A DNA stretch of 64,000 nt from Drosophila pseudoobscura (Eukaryota; Arthropoda; Insecta; Diptera; Drosophilidae). Within the stretch, counting starts at the first letter, position 1, and each line of letters starts with the position of its first letter. The stretch is taken from assembly GCF_009870125.1 (NCBI RefSeq), contig NC_046681.1:21775001-21839000 (forward strand), given 5' to 3'. This document shows, one piece after another, positions 47,801 through 58,542 of this stretch. The notes below the pieces were generated by a model. That model did not search any database, was not told the DNA's origin, and saw nothing but the letters and a program-made list of their open reading frames with translations. The position numbers were made by a program, and so were the translations under genes.

Positions 47801-49035
47801 AATGAGGCCGATTTTTTGCAAATTTAATGATGTAACCATCATGATTTTTTGCGAAAATCGTGAAAAAATGGATGTCCTTTTTTCCGATTGCAGTCGACTG
47901 GCAGGACTCTCCCGATCACGGACAGACATACCGCGCCCTGATCGGCTGCCGTTTAGCACAGATATAGCCTACAGAAGAAACCAGTATTGTAACGATGGGC
48001 ACATCCGAATCTTCGGAAGGCTATATCTGAGAAAAATAGGGCCAGATCGGTGCAGGACCAAGTCTCCCAGGATCGCGAGGATCCATACTGTCGAACGGCA
48101 TCAAAATCTCGACTTCGAAAATGAGGCCGATTTTTTGCAAATTTAATGATGTAACCATCATGATTTTTTGCGAAAATCGTGAAAAAATGGATGTCCTTTT
48201 TTCCGATGGCAGTCGACTGGCAGGACTCTCCCGGTCTCGAAAAGACAGGCCACGCCCCGATCGGCCGCTGGGTAGCCGAGATATAGCCTAAAGAAAAAAC
48301 CAGTATTATTATGATGTGCAAATCCGAATCTTCAGAAGGCTATATCTGAGAAAAATAGGGCCAGCTCGGTGCAGGACCAAGTCTCCCAGGATCGCGAGGA
48401 TCCATACTGTCGAACGGCATCAAAATCTCGACTTCGAAAATGAGGCCGATTTTTTGCAAATTTAATGATGTAACCATCATGATTTTTTGCGAAAATCGTG
48501 AAAAATGGATGTCCTTTTTTCCGATTGCAGTCGACTGGCAGGACTCTCCCGATCACGGACAGACATACCGCGCCCTGATCGGCCGCTGGGTAGCCGAGAT
48601 ATAGCCTACAGAAGAAACCAGTATTGTAACGATGGGCACATCCGAATCTTCAGAAGGCTATATCTGAGAAAAATAGGGCCAGCTCGGTGCAGGACCAAGT
48701 CTCCCAGGATCGCGAGGATCCATACTGTCGAACGGCATCAAAATCTCGACTTCGAAAATGAGGCCGATTTTTTGCAAATTTAATGATGTAACCATCATGA
48801 TTTTTTGCGAAAATCGTGAAAAAATGGATGTCCTTTTTTCCGATGGCAGTCGACTGGCAGGACTCTCCCGATCACGGACAGACATACCGCGCCCTGATCG
48901 GCTGCCGTTTAGCACAGATATAGCCTACAGAAGAAACGAGTATTGTAACTATGTGCAAATCAAAATCTTCGGAAGGCTATATCTCCCAAGAATAGGGCCA
49001 GATCGGTGCAGGACCATGTCTTCAGGATCGCCAGT
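41890..49035. mobile_element. fold-back-like palindromic element with 319-bp tandem repeats
   Basis: Two inverted arms mirror each other around about 44088. Sequence at 42000-43795 reappears reverse-complemented at about 44385-46180, for example the frame at 43427-43636 (-) equals 44538-44747 (+). The arms hold a 319-bp unit, about 2.5 copies on the left and about 11.5 on the right (45360-49035). Nearer the centre is a different repeat of about 115-125 bp (CCTGTGACCG…ATCCTTGATTTG…CAAGGATCAA). A smaller inverted repeat (43807-43935 / 43965-44085) sits in the middle. No transposase frame is present. Long, internally repetitive inverted arms are the mark of fold-back elements (FB, Galileo type). 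The exact ends and target-site duplication were not resolved. Confidence 0.7.
45360..49020. repeat. 319-bp tandem array, about 11 copies
   Basis: The same block (CGAACGGCATCAAAATCTCG and flanks) recurs near 45540, 45860, 46180, 46500, 46815, 47135, 47455, 47775, 48095, 48413 and 48732. Units come in two variants: one with CGGTCTCGAAAAGACAGGCC, the other with GATCACGGACAGACATACCG. They alternate on the left side of the array, giving a 638-bp higher-order period. Copies are nearly identical, showing recent amplification or homogenisation. Frames of 114 codons on both strands are a side effect of the repeat. Confidence 0.85.
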
Positions 49036-49047
49036 TAAGTAAAAAAT

Positions 49048-49228
49048 GTATTTATTAATCGTATAAAACTTGGTGGCCATGGTTAAATGTTCTATATAGC
49101 TGGGAATATTTGACGGAAGAAAAAAAACGAGGAATATGCAAGATTGAACTTGAATGTGTCAGTATATCTACGGTATATTTTTCAAATGAAACAGTATGTT
49201 TCGGTATATTTCTGACGTTCGGTCACAC
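49048..49228 (+). promoter_or_regulatory. Snx6: Snx6 promoter block (motif 6 + motif 1)
   Basis: GTATATTT-type motifs occur near 49172 and 49203, and a motif 1 core GGTCACAC lies at 49221-49228, about 65 bp before the Snx6 ATG. No TATA box is present. The whole block is similar to 18590-18760, including TAAATGTTCTAT and ACGAGGAATATG. The fold-back element ends only about 15 bp upstream. Confidence 0.7.
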
Positions 49229-49292
49229 GCCTGCAATTTATAAATTATTGTTTTTTAACCACGATTAATTGTTATAATTTAACATTTCCAAA

Positions 49293-51476
49293 ATGATGGT
49301 AAGCTTCGCTCAGAGAAAGAGTTATTGCGATAAAATGCGATGCACAGAGAGTTCTGAGTGCATTTGATGAGCAATTTCAATGACGCCTTACACGCACACA
49401 AAGAAAATTCTTATCAACAAAAATATGGGCGTAATTAGAGTGTGTATAATAAAAGGTTTGTTGCACTTGTAGGACGGCACGGATGAGTCAAATATACTAA
49501 ACAGTCCCTCCTCGACCAACAATGGGCCTACCCTGGAGATAGCGTCGCCCACAAGTAATCCACTGGCTGGACCACCGGCAGCAACAGGAACAGCAACAGC
49601 AACAGCAACAAATGGCAGCGGTTCGGCCACATCGCCGGACAGCTCCTCTTCGGCACCGGTGACGCCCGCTGCTCTGGGGGAGAATGCCCTGCATGTGGAG
49701 ATCTCCGATGCGCTGAGCGAGAAAGAGAAGGTAAAGTTCACAGTGCATACGCGGACTACGCTGCCAGGATTCGCGAAAAAAGACAACAATGTGGTGAGGC
49801 AGCACGAGGAGTTTGTGTGGCTGCATGATCGCATAGAGGAGAACGAAGACTATGCGGGCTATATTGTGAGTCCACCTATAAAACACGATGCCCCGAACAA
49901 AGTTCTAATTGAGGGCAATTTGAATTCATTCAGATTCCCCCCTGTCCACCGCGACCCGACTTTGATGCCTCGCGGGAGAAACTGCAGCGCCTGGGCGAGG
50001 GCGAGGGCAACATGACCAAAGAGGAGTTTAAGAAAATGAAGTCCGAGCTGGAGGCGTAAGTAAACACGCAGTTTTCAATTAAAATTCCATTCATTCCTGT
50101 GGAAAACCTCTACAGCGAGTATTTGGCCACCTTTAAAAAGACAGTAGCCATGCACGAGGTATTTCTGCGTCGCCTGGCCAGTCATCCCGTCTTTCGCGTG
50201 GATCAGCATTTGAAAGTCTTTCTCGAATACGATCAGGATCTGTGCGCCAAGCCGCGCAAGAAGATGGCCATCTTCGGGGGCTTTGTCAAGTCCCTGGGCA
50301 AGACCACGGATGAAATACTGCTGAGCGCCACCGTGCGCGATGTAAATGACTTCTTTGAGAACGAATTGCAATTCCTCACCGAATACCATGGCCATTTGCG
50401 TGAAGCTGCCATCCGCACCGAGAAGATGACACAACGTCACAAGGATGTGGGCGATGCGCATCAGAAAATCTCGAATGCCCTCACCCAGTTGTCCACCACA
50501 GAGAAGGGCAATGTGGAGACATTTGTGGCCAAAACAGCAGAGATATTTGAACGGATTAAGGTGTGTGTTATCTCTACATCGTTACGGTTTCCACCAGAGC
50601 CAAACCTTTGTTTATCTTAGAATCTGGAAACCCGTGTGGCCAGTGATCAGGATCTGAAACTGGGTGACACTTTGCGCTACTATCAACGGGACAGTGATGC
50701 GGCCAAGGCGCTGCTCATACGACGCCTGCGCTGCCTGGCCGCCTACGAGACGGCCAATCGCAATTTGGAAAAGGCTCGCTCCAAGAACAAAGACGTTCAT
50801 GCGGTAAGATTTTTGGAGAGCTCTTACAGTGCAATTGTTTTTCCCTAAGAAAGGTTTTGCAGCGGGTCAAATTATACACACGCTTCACTAATTATAAAAA
50901 CAAACTGTGTTTTACCTTCCATAATATACACATTCTGCTCTGCCTTTCCGCCTCTCTGCTTCTGCTGTCTTCCCTCCTCCTCTGTCACTCTTTGTGCGTG
51001 TGTTTATTGTCTGCAGCCTTTGGAGGTGCAAGAGGTATTTGGCATTTAACGTTTTTATATCGTTCTCTTAAAATCCGTAGATGTGTCTCCACCCCCACAT
51101 AAATTGCTGCATGTACTCACATTTATAGCACTCTACTATAGCATGCCTTGTGTGGCCCACACGAATACTATTAAATAATCAAACTAATCCCTTTCATTTG
51201 ATCATCATTTAGGCTGAAACTGCTCAGGCGGAGGCTTGTGAGAAGTTTGAATCGATGTCTGCCTGCGGCAAAGAAGAGTTGATTGGCTTTCGCAATCGCC
51301 GTGTGGCGGCCATCAAAAAGAGGTAGGTTGCTTATGCTTTTATTCTTGAAAGTTTCTTATTATAAGCCACTCTTATTTACAGTCTCGTGGAGCTCTCCGA
51401 ACTGGAGATAAAACATGCCAAAACCCAATATGAATATCTGCGTCAATCGCTGATCTCCATTAAGGAGATAGCTTGA
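49293..51476 (+). CDS. Snx6: sorting nexin 6 (PX-BAR retromer-associated)
   Basis: Exons 49293-49298, 49473-49865, 49934-50055, 50116-50560, 50621-50803, 51017-51034, 51213-51322 and 51383-51476 encode 456 aa (450 without the 18-nt exon). Exon 1 holds only ATG ATG. A low-complexity Ser/Thr/Ala/Pro-rich N-terminus is followed by a PX domain ([33 protein letters not shown]…[12 protein letters not shown]) and a C-terminal helical BAR domain ending [12 protein letters not shown]5/6-type nexins pair with SNX1/2 on endosomes in retromer-linked recycling. All phases agree, so the model is reliable. Confidence 0.93.
51017..51034 (+). other. Snx6: 18-nt microexon in Snx6
   Basis: Between CTGCAG and GTATTT lies CCTTTGGAGGTGCAAGAG, which reads PLEVQE in frame with phase 0 on both sides. 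Skipping it leaves the frame intact, so it would be an optional 6-aa insert in the BAR domain. The donor is only fair, so this is a proposal. Confidence 0.45.
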
Positions 51477-52022
51477 GGCTAAGAGTCATACGCACATTGT
51501 TTTCACATCGCCACGAAACTCTCCCCCCACATTGAAGATGAAGTAAATCAATTGTTTAATTGCTAAGCAAACAGTTTATTATTATACGGGCAGCAATATC
51601 CGTATCGGTATCGTATAGCCCAAGGAGCGCTGTCGACATACATACTCCCTCTTATTTGTATTGTATTAACGAATATTCAAATTTGTTTTGTAAAACAGAG
51701 CGCTTTTATATTTGTCTAACGAGCATTCCTCTATAAACTACAAACAAATACATATATCTATATTGTATTGTATTGAAAACCTGAATATAAAACGTGGATT
51801 ATTATTGTACAGAAAAACGCCAGCTGTTTATTAGCTGTCAATAATTGTATCGTATATTTACAATAGCCATTGCTTGGAACCGGTAGCCACTGGCAACAGC
51901 AACAGCACAAAACGTTCCAAAATTTAGCTTAACAAGAATAACACTCATTCTTTCATCAAAGTCGCTTCCAAATTGTTTTCGCTATATTCTGTTTAGTTTT
52001 TAGTTGATAAATCACTTTAGCC
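51477..52022. other. Snx6 3' UTR and CG8292-like 5' region
   Basis: AT-rich, no coding frame. It should hold the Snx6 3' end and the start of the next + strand gene; no clear TATA box or motif 1 was seen. Confidence 0.45.
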
Positions 52023-52949
52023 ATGGATGATTTCGGTTGCTACGATTATAAGCAGCCGGCGAGCACAAAAGTGTCGGATATGCGTACCTCCACGTACCGC
52101 GGCCATCGCCATATCACGGACCTGCGGATGGGTAACAGAATGAACGCCAAGTACTGTAGCCACAATAACTATGTGCGGGATCCCCTGATGCATGACAAAC
52201 AGTTCACCGAATATGAGGCCAAATATGAGTGGCAGGTAGGTGGGTTTCGAAGCTGCTTTACGAAGGATAATAGACTCCCTTTGTTCGCTTTTTTTTAGTA
52301 CGCCGATCCGAATATTTTGCGCAATCCTTCGCTCAACATGAAATCCCAGTACATGAAGCCTTTCGAGCAGGGAAATTTGCGCTTTATAAAGCGCAAAATA
52401 AAACCCATAAGCAGCGTGACCCAGGATACTTTTGTGGAGAAAATATTGCCAGTGGAGCTCGATCCCATACGCATACCCATGCAAACACCTGTGGAGGCCA
52501 CCAAACTGATAATCGATCGCTCAAAGATTGGTTATAGCAAGTACACGGATCCCTCGGCTACCACATACAATCTCGCGTACGTGCGATATCCCCCGAATGA
52601 ACTGTCTGGTGGGATCGCAGCCCACGATAATGTGACATTCTGGAACTGGTCCGAAGAGCATAAGCCATCGAAGAAAGTCGCTCGCTACCCGGATGCCACA
52701 ATGTGCGATGACTTTCCGGCCAAAGACTGTCCAAAGCGGCGTTGCGAGTTCCAGAACACAACCAAATCGGTGCCCCATACGGGCATGAGCACAGAAGTGC
52801 GCGACAACTACATCGATCCGCAGTTCCGCGCCATGGAATTCAATGTGGATGTGAAGCCCCTGATGGTGTACGAGGCCATCACACCGTTTTCCAAGAAGAG
52901 CGAGTATGCCATATACGGTTCTGGGGAACCCGTAGTGAAATATGTTTAA
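52023..52949 (+). CDS. CG8292: conserved protein of unknown function (CG8292-like)
   Basis: Two exons, 52023-52235 and 52299-52949, encode 287 aa (intron phase 0, 63 nt). It has no signal peptide or membrane span. The sequence is rich in Tyr, Pro and Asn with motifs such as DPNILRNPSLNMKSQY and TFWNWSEEHKPSKKVARYPD, and the many aromatic and proline residues recall microtubule-lumen or axonemal proteins. I recognise no domain. The name comes from the gene order next to Snx6 and the deaminases as I remember it. Confidence 0.75.
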
Positions 52950-52979
52950 GAATCTATATTCACGATTAAAGTTACTGCT

Positions 52980-53721
52980 TTATTCGAAAGTACTGAAGCT
53001 GTGGGGCAGTAGGCGATACACAGAGGTGACCAGCACCTCATCTTCGTCCCTGATGGCCGGTATGGCGCCCTCCCTGTCCGGGCACGGGGCATTGGCTATA
53101 TAGATCGGGAAATCCCGGCAGGCGAATTCTCGTAAAAACTGACGGCACACGCCGCACGGCGTGGTGAAACCCTTTGGATGATAGGCCACCACTGCACCCG
53201 CAGTGTACGTCAGTTGTCCCTCGCTTACACCCTTGGCCAGGGCCGTACGCTCGGCACAGCAACCCGGCGTAAAGGCCACATTCTCAATGTTACAGCCGGA
53301 ATATACGTAGCCGCACTTGGAGCGGAAGGAGGCGCCCACAGGAAACTTACTGTAAGGCACATAGGCCTCTTTACGAGCGACCACAGCAGCCTCTAGCAGT
53401 TCCCTGGCCTCTTCTCCTGTGGAAATGCGAAGAATATTTCTTTCAGAGGGATCTCTTCTTTTCTTGGTACTCACTTAAACGACAGTATGGTGTGGTGTAT
53501 TCATCCAGAATCTGGGGATGCGGCAGATTTGATGAATCACAGACCCGTCCACGTTTTCCACCAGTATGCTTGCCCTCTCGTCGCTTTAACTCGCATTCCA
53601 AATCGTTCAAGGCCTTTATGTGGGTCTTGAGGGTCTTCTTAAGCTGACGCCTCTTCAGCTCGCTCTTCATCTCGTCGAGACATTTCATGTATTTCTTAAG
53701 CAATTTTCGTTTATCAGACAT
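52980..53721 (-). CDS. CG8349: cytidine deaminase 1, with basic helical N-terminal extension
   Basis: Exons 53475-53721 and 52980-53416 (minus strand) encode 227 aa. The deaminase core has the zinc site CAERTALAKG, with the catalytic Glu in CAE, and PCGVCRQF, plus the SGCNIENVAF substrate motif, all intact. It converts (deoxy)cytidine to (deoxy)uridine in pyrimidine salvage. About 80 N-terminal residues are a Lys/Glu-rich, helix-forming extension (MSDKRKLLKKYMKCLDEMKS…LKRR) that the two paralogs downstream lack. It converges on the CG8292-like gene, with only 30 bp between their stop codons. The specific CG number is inferred from gene order. Confidence 0.88.
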
Positions 53722-54187
53722 GATTTTAGGTTCAAATTTAATTTGACTTTTTTTTGTGGGAAGCCGAAAGTAAAAACTGGAATTTATTGATAAAGGAGCT
53801 AAAATATCAAATGACAGAAAAGAGAAAGGGCAACCAGATGGTATTGATTGCAGATCATAGCCTGCTATGATTGGGAGCCATTTTACAAACGGGGATTTCC
53901 GTATATGGGTTTTTTCTGAGAATTTATATGCACTTTTCAGATGAGTTTCTTATGAGTAGTAATGACGGGGACTCCCCTTTATTAAGATTTTTTTTTTCTG
54001 AGAATATATATGTATGCACATATGCACTTTTCGGTGACTTCATTTATTGCGAATATTGTGTATTGCTTGGAGGGTTTATCGATAAGATAAACTTTAATCT
54101 TCCAATATATAACCCATTCAAGTATTATCTTCAATCTGTTAATTCAAAACCCCGCACAAGCGAATCTCCTGTTAAATAGTGTAATTT
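53722..54187. other. intergenic DNA upstream of deaminase 1
   Basis: AT-rich; should include the start of the deaminase 1 transcript. A local near-duplicate occurs: TTTTCTGAGAAT-type segments followed by ATATGCACTTTTC recur near 53913 and 53995. No gene seen. Confidence 0.4.
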
Positions 54188-55296
54188 TTATACCCGATAC
54201 TCAAAATGAGTATTGGGGTATATTAGATTTGTGGTGAAAGTGGATGTGTGTAACGTCCAGAAGGAATCGTTTCCGACCCTATAAAGTATATATATTCTTG
54301 ATCAGCATCAATAGCCGAGTCGATTGAGCCATGTCTGTCTGTCCGTCTGTCCGTCTGTCCGTCCGTCCGTCTGTCCGTCCCCTTCAGCGCCTAATGCTCA
54401 AAGACTATAAGAGCTAGAGCAACGATGTTTTGGATCCAGACTTCTGTGATATGTCACTGATCCAAAAATATTTCAAAACTTTGCCCCGCCCACTTCCGCC
54501 CCCACAAAGGGCGAAAATCTGTGGCATCCACAATTTTAAAGATACGAGAAAACTAAAAACGCAGAATCGTAGAAGATAACTATATCTTACAGAGTGCAAA
54601 ATCTGAACCAGATCGTATAATTATTATAGCCAGAATCACGAAAACAATTTCACTCTTTCTCGCTCTGTCTCACTCTAACACACAGGTTTCATTGTAGGTT
54701 TTGCCAATTGCAAAATATGAGTTCAAGGATCTGAGAACCCATAAGAGCTAGAGCAACCAAATTTGGTATCCATACTCCTGTGATATCGGACCTTGACCGT
54801 TTCATGTCCAAATTTCGCCACACCTCCTTCCGCCCCCGCAAAGGACGAAAATCTGAGGCAACCACAAATCTCAGAGACTATTAAGGCTAGAGTAACCAAA
54901 TTTGGTACACACACTCCTTTAAGATGTCACTATAAAACGTATATCTCAGAATTTCGCCCCACCCCCATCCGCCCCCACAAAGGACGAAAATCTGTTGCAT
55001 CCACAATATTGCAGATTTGAGAAAACTAAAAACGCAGAATCATAGATAATGACCATATCTATTAGATTGCTGAATCTGGATCAGATCAGATCAGATCATT
55101 TTTATAGCCAAAAGGAACAAATCAATTTGCAGTGGCTACGCAGCGCCCGACGTCACGCTCAGACTGATTTTCTGTCTCTCTCGCACGCACTCTTTGTCGT
55201 GTCGTTTAATATTAGCGGCGTCTGCCGGAGGAGAGCCATACTGACTTAGTATCGGGTATAACCGTAGAGTTGCGGTGTCCGCAGCAACTCACAACG
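54188..55296 (+). mobile_element. DINE-1/INE-1 (mini-me) Helitron-like element
   Basis: It begins TATACCCGATACTCAAAATG and has a matching inverted 11-mer TATCGGGTATA at 55250-55260. A (GTCY)n microsatellite occurs at about 54333-54380, and the 3' end carries a hairpin with stem GAGTTGC / GCAACTC (55267-55290). These are the features of the non-autonomous DINE-1/mini-me family, very common in the obscura group. It has no coding capacity. It sits between deaminase 1 and deaminase 2, about 100 bp from the latter's stop codon. Confidence 0.88.
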
Positions 55297-55395
55297 TTCC
55301 CCCTCGTTTTATTTCAAATGATTAGATTAAAAAGATATAGATTAATTTTGATTAGGGGGGCAGCTGTGGGGCTCTGCTTGTGGCCTGTACTAGTA

Positions 55396-55963
55396 CTACT
55401 TTTTATAGGTGCGAAAACTACTCGGCAACAGATTGAAAATGGATGTGCACAGCACGGGATCGTCGCTACGCAGGGGCTCCTCTTTATTCGCAATCCTCTC
55501 ATCAATGGCCTGAGCTATGTAGATGGGAATATCGCTGGTGGCAAACTCCCGAATGAACTGCCGGCACACGCCACAGGGTGTGGTAAAAGCATCCGGTTCG
55601 TATGCCAGGACAGCGCCCACCGAGAACTCGGTTGCGCCCTCGCTGACCGCTTTGGCGAGGGCTGTACGCTCGGCGCAAGAGCAGGGCGTGAATGCGGCAT
55701 TCTCCACATTGCAGCCGGTGAAGATTTGATTGGTGGCAGTGGCCCGGAAGGCTGAACCCACTTTAAAACCACTGTATGGGACATAGGCACGCTGACGGAC
55801 TTCAGAGGCGGCGAGCAGAAGCTCTTGAACTGAGGGATCTGAAAGCCAAAACATCACAGACACCACAATTGGGGAGAATTGGGAGAATCTTACCAAGACT
55901 GCCATATGTGACCACCTCTTCGGTTTTTTCGGGGCGTGCAAAGTTCTCCATCAGGTGCGCCAT
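55396..55963 (-). CDS. CG8353: cytidine deaminase 2
   Basis: Exons 55894-55963 and 55396-55838 (minus strand) encode 170 aa, the usual size for homotetrameric cytidine deaminase plus a short N-terminus (MAHLMENFARPEKTEEVVTYGSL). Zinc ligands CAERTALAKA and PCGVCRQF and the substrate motif TGCNVENAAF are intact. The single intron is phase 1 just before DPSVQELL, the same place as the first intron of deaminase 3. The 3' end is close to a DINE-1 copy, which may supply part of the 3' UTR or terminator. Confidence 0.9.
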
Positions 55964-56408
55964 GATTATTATTCAATATTTTTCGGTGGTTTATGGAGGA
56001 GGCTGACCAAGTGGCTGCGCGGTTCGGTGTTTCTCCTTCGAACGTCCGCTGGCGAATGGACGGTTTGTGTTGACGCTGCCGACCAACGTTATCAATGGAT
56101 ACGTCTGATAGCTCTCTGTGTTGTTGTTATTATGGTGGTGGCAAAAATAAACTCTGCTAACATAGAGCGAGGGAGAGTCTCCGAGAGACCGAGTGAGCGA
56201 GCGATACGCTTAACAAGAGCCGCCAGAGCGCAGACGACAAATTATCAATGGAAGCGCCAGCTCGGAAAAGTGAAAACACACACAGATGCGATGCCTGTTT
56301 TCAGCAGCAGTTCAATCAACAAGAGGGAAAGGGGTGGTTTACACATAACAAAATGGAAATTACACATAAAATATTGCACTTAAAACCGATCCCTGCCCTT
56401 GCTGTCCT

Positions 56409-57007
<599 letters not shown>

Positions 57008-57361
57008 TGCTAGACGTTTCGATTTCAATTACAATTTCCCAACCAAAAACCCCAAACACTTCCTCGAACTCACTCTCACGCCCACGTCCACGAAGCAACA
57101 GCTGTTTACAGTTACCTTTTCCAACACTGTCAATGTAAATAAATATCACTGTGTGGGTTTGATTTGTTTGTACATTAATTAACACAAGCACACACTGCTT
57201 GACTTGTGTGTACTTGTACTGTACTGCTTTATTTTCATCTTATCACAAACGTTTACCCACAATCGGAAAATTTCGATCAATAATATAGTAGCGTTTCGGC
57301 CGCAAATTAATTAGTAAGTGACTGTATTTGGTGGTTTGTCGTTCATACTCTAGCTGTAATA

Positions 57362-57949
57362 ATGCCGTCGCCGTCAGAGTCATTGTCCAGCCCCACGAAC
57401 CACCAGAGGCAGCCATCGGAGGACACTACTGTGGCCATGAGTGGAATACCAGAACGTTTGCCGCCCGTCAACAAGGATGAAAATCGCTATCCCTACTGCA
57501 TTGTGTGGACCCCTATCCCAGTGTTGACATGGATATTTCCCATGATCGGTCACATGGGCATTTGCACCTCCAACGGGGTGATACGCGACTTTGCCGGCGC
57601 GTATTTTGTTTCCGAGGACCAGATGGCCTTTGGCAATCCAACGCGCTACCTGCGCCTGCACCCGAAGTACGCCCAGGGCGGCACCAATGCCTGGGACGAA
57701 GCTGTGTCCAAAGCTTCCGTTCTGTACGGCACCAGGATACACAATATTTTTTGCGACAACTGCCACTCGCATGTGGCAACGGCCCTCAACAATATGCGCT
57801 ACAAGAACAGCACCAGCTGGAACATGATCATCCTCAGCATGTGGCTCTTTGTCTGCGGCCGCTACACTAGCATCTGGGGTATCCTCAAGACGTGGCTGCC
57901 GTTTGCCATCTTCGTCACCATCATCGTTCTGCTGGCGGTTTACTTTTAG
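57362..57949 (+). CDS. CG8372: TMEM222-like membrane protein (DUF778/RTE1 family)
   Basis: Single exon, 195 aa. A polar N-terminus is followed by PIPVLTWIFPMIGHMGIC, IRDFAGAYFVSEDQMAFG and NCHSHVATALNNM, the conserved core of the TMEM222/RTE1 family, including the HxG and DNCHxHVA-type Cys-His features. Two hydrophobic segments near the C-terminus (MIILSMWLFVCG and LPFAIFVTIIVLLAVYF) would anchor it in a membrane. Function in flies is unknown; the plant relative RTE1 acts at Golgi/ER in receptor regulation. The CG name is from order and memory. Confidence 0.85.
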   Translation: MPSPSESLSSPTNHQRQPSEDTTVAMSGIPERLPPVNKDENRYPYCIVWTPIPVLTWIFPMIGHMGICTSNGVIRDFAGAYFVSEDQMAFGNPTRYLRLHPKYAQGGTNAWDEAVSKASVLYGTRIHNIFCDNCHSHVATALNNMRYKNSTSWNMIILSMWLFVCGRYTSIWGILKTWLPFAIFVTIIVLLAVYF

Positions 57950-58130
57950 AGAGGGCTGGGCGGGCGTCCTTCCAATGGTTATTTTAATTGTTATTGCTAT
58001 GCCTAAGATATCTTTTATTTGTATTTCTTTGTAGTTACAAAATAAATGTACTTTAACATTAGTTAAACAAACTCTATCTGCTATGACTCAGCTATCATTT
58101 TGGCGGGTGTGCACACGAACGTAAGGGAGA

Positions 58131-58542
58131 TTAGTTTTCGACGGCTTTTGTTATTTCGTCGGCGTGTTCAAGCAGTTTCTTCCACTGCAGTATCGACAGG
58201 CAGATCCCCTTCTTGCCCGGCAATGTTTCACCGTTCTTTTCGTAGAACTCACGGATGTCGACCATTTTGCGGCCACGGAACTCGTTGATGCGTACCTGAC
58301 GCATTCTCTCTAGCGTCCAGGTGGTGGCTTCCCCATCTCCGACGCCACCAGACGCAGGCTTTTTGGCCGCCACTGCTGGAGCTGGAGATTCCTTCGCTTT
58401 CTTGCTTGCCGGCTGATTGCGCTGTGTGGCATACAACTGTTTAGACGCAATTTATTAAGTGATTAATGGTTAACATACGTCATCGGGGCCACTGTCACTG
58501 CCGGACGACGAGGATTCTTGCTTCTTCTTTATTTTCGGCATA
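58131..58542 (-). CDS. Ssb-c31a: PC4-like transcription coactivator Ssb-c31a (possible 1-nt frame break)
   Basis: Exon 2 (58131-58436) encodes a Lys/Ala/Ser-rich linker then the PC4 single-strand DNA-binding domain (RMRQVRINEFRGRKMVDIREFY…LPGKKGICLSILQWKKLLEH). Exon 1 begins MPKIKKKQESSSS and should end SDSGPDD at the donor GAC|GTATGT at 58479. As I read the bases, exon 1 is 62 nt, one short of the 63 needed, so the ATG frame and the SDSGPDD frame differ. A one-base deletion near 58500 would explain this. The protein binds single-stranded DNA and helps RNA polymerase II transcription. It is divergent from Su(var)205. Confidence 0.85.

Noticed and set aside
45888-48146. Repeated 114-codon frames (MRPIFCKFNDVTIMIF…) in the 319-bp array
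   Set aside because: Each frame spans one repeat unit and continues into the next; comparable frames exist on the other strand, so they reflect unit length rather than coding selection.
45360-49020. CRISPR-like array
   Set aside because: The repeat units are 319 bp and contiguous, with no unique spacers, in a fly genome.
50075-50461. Antisense 128-codon frame in Snx6
   Set aside because: Lies fully within a well-supported Snx6 exon and has no features of its own.
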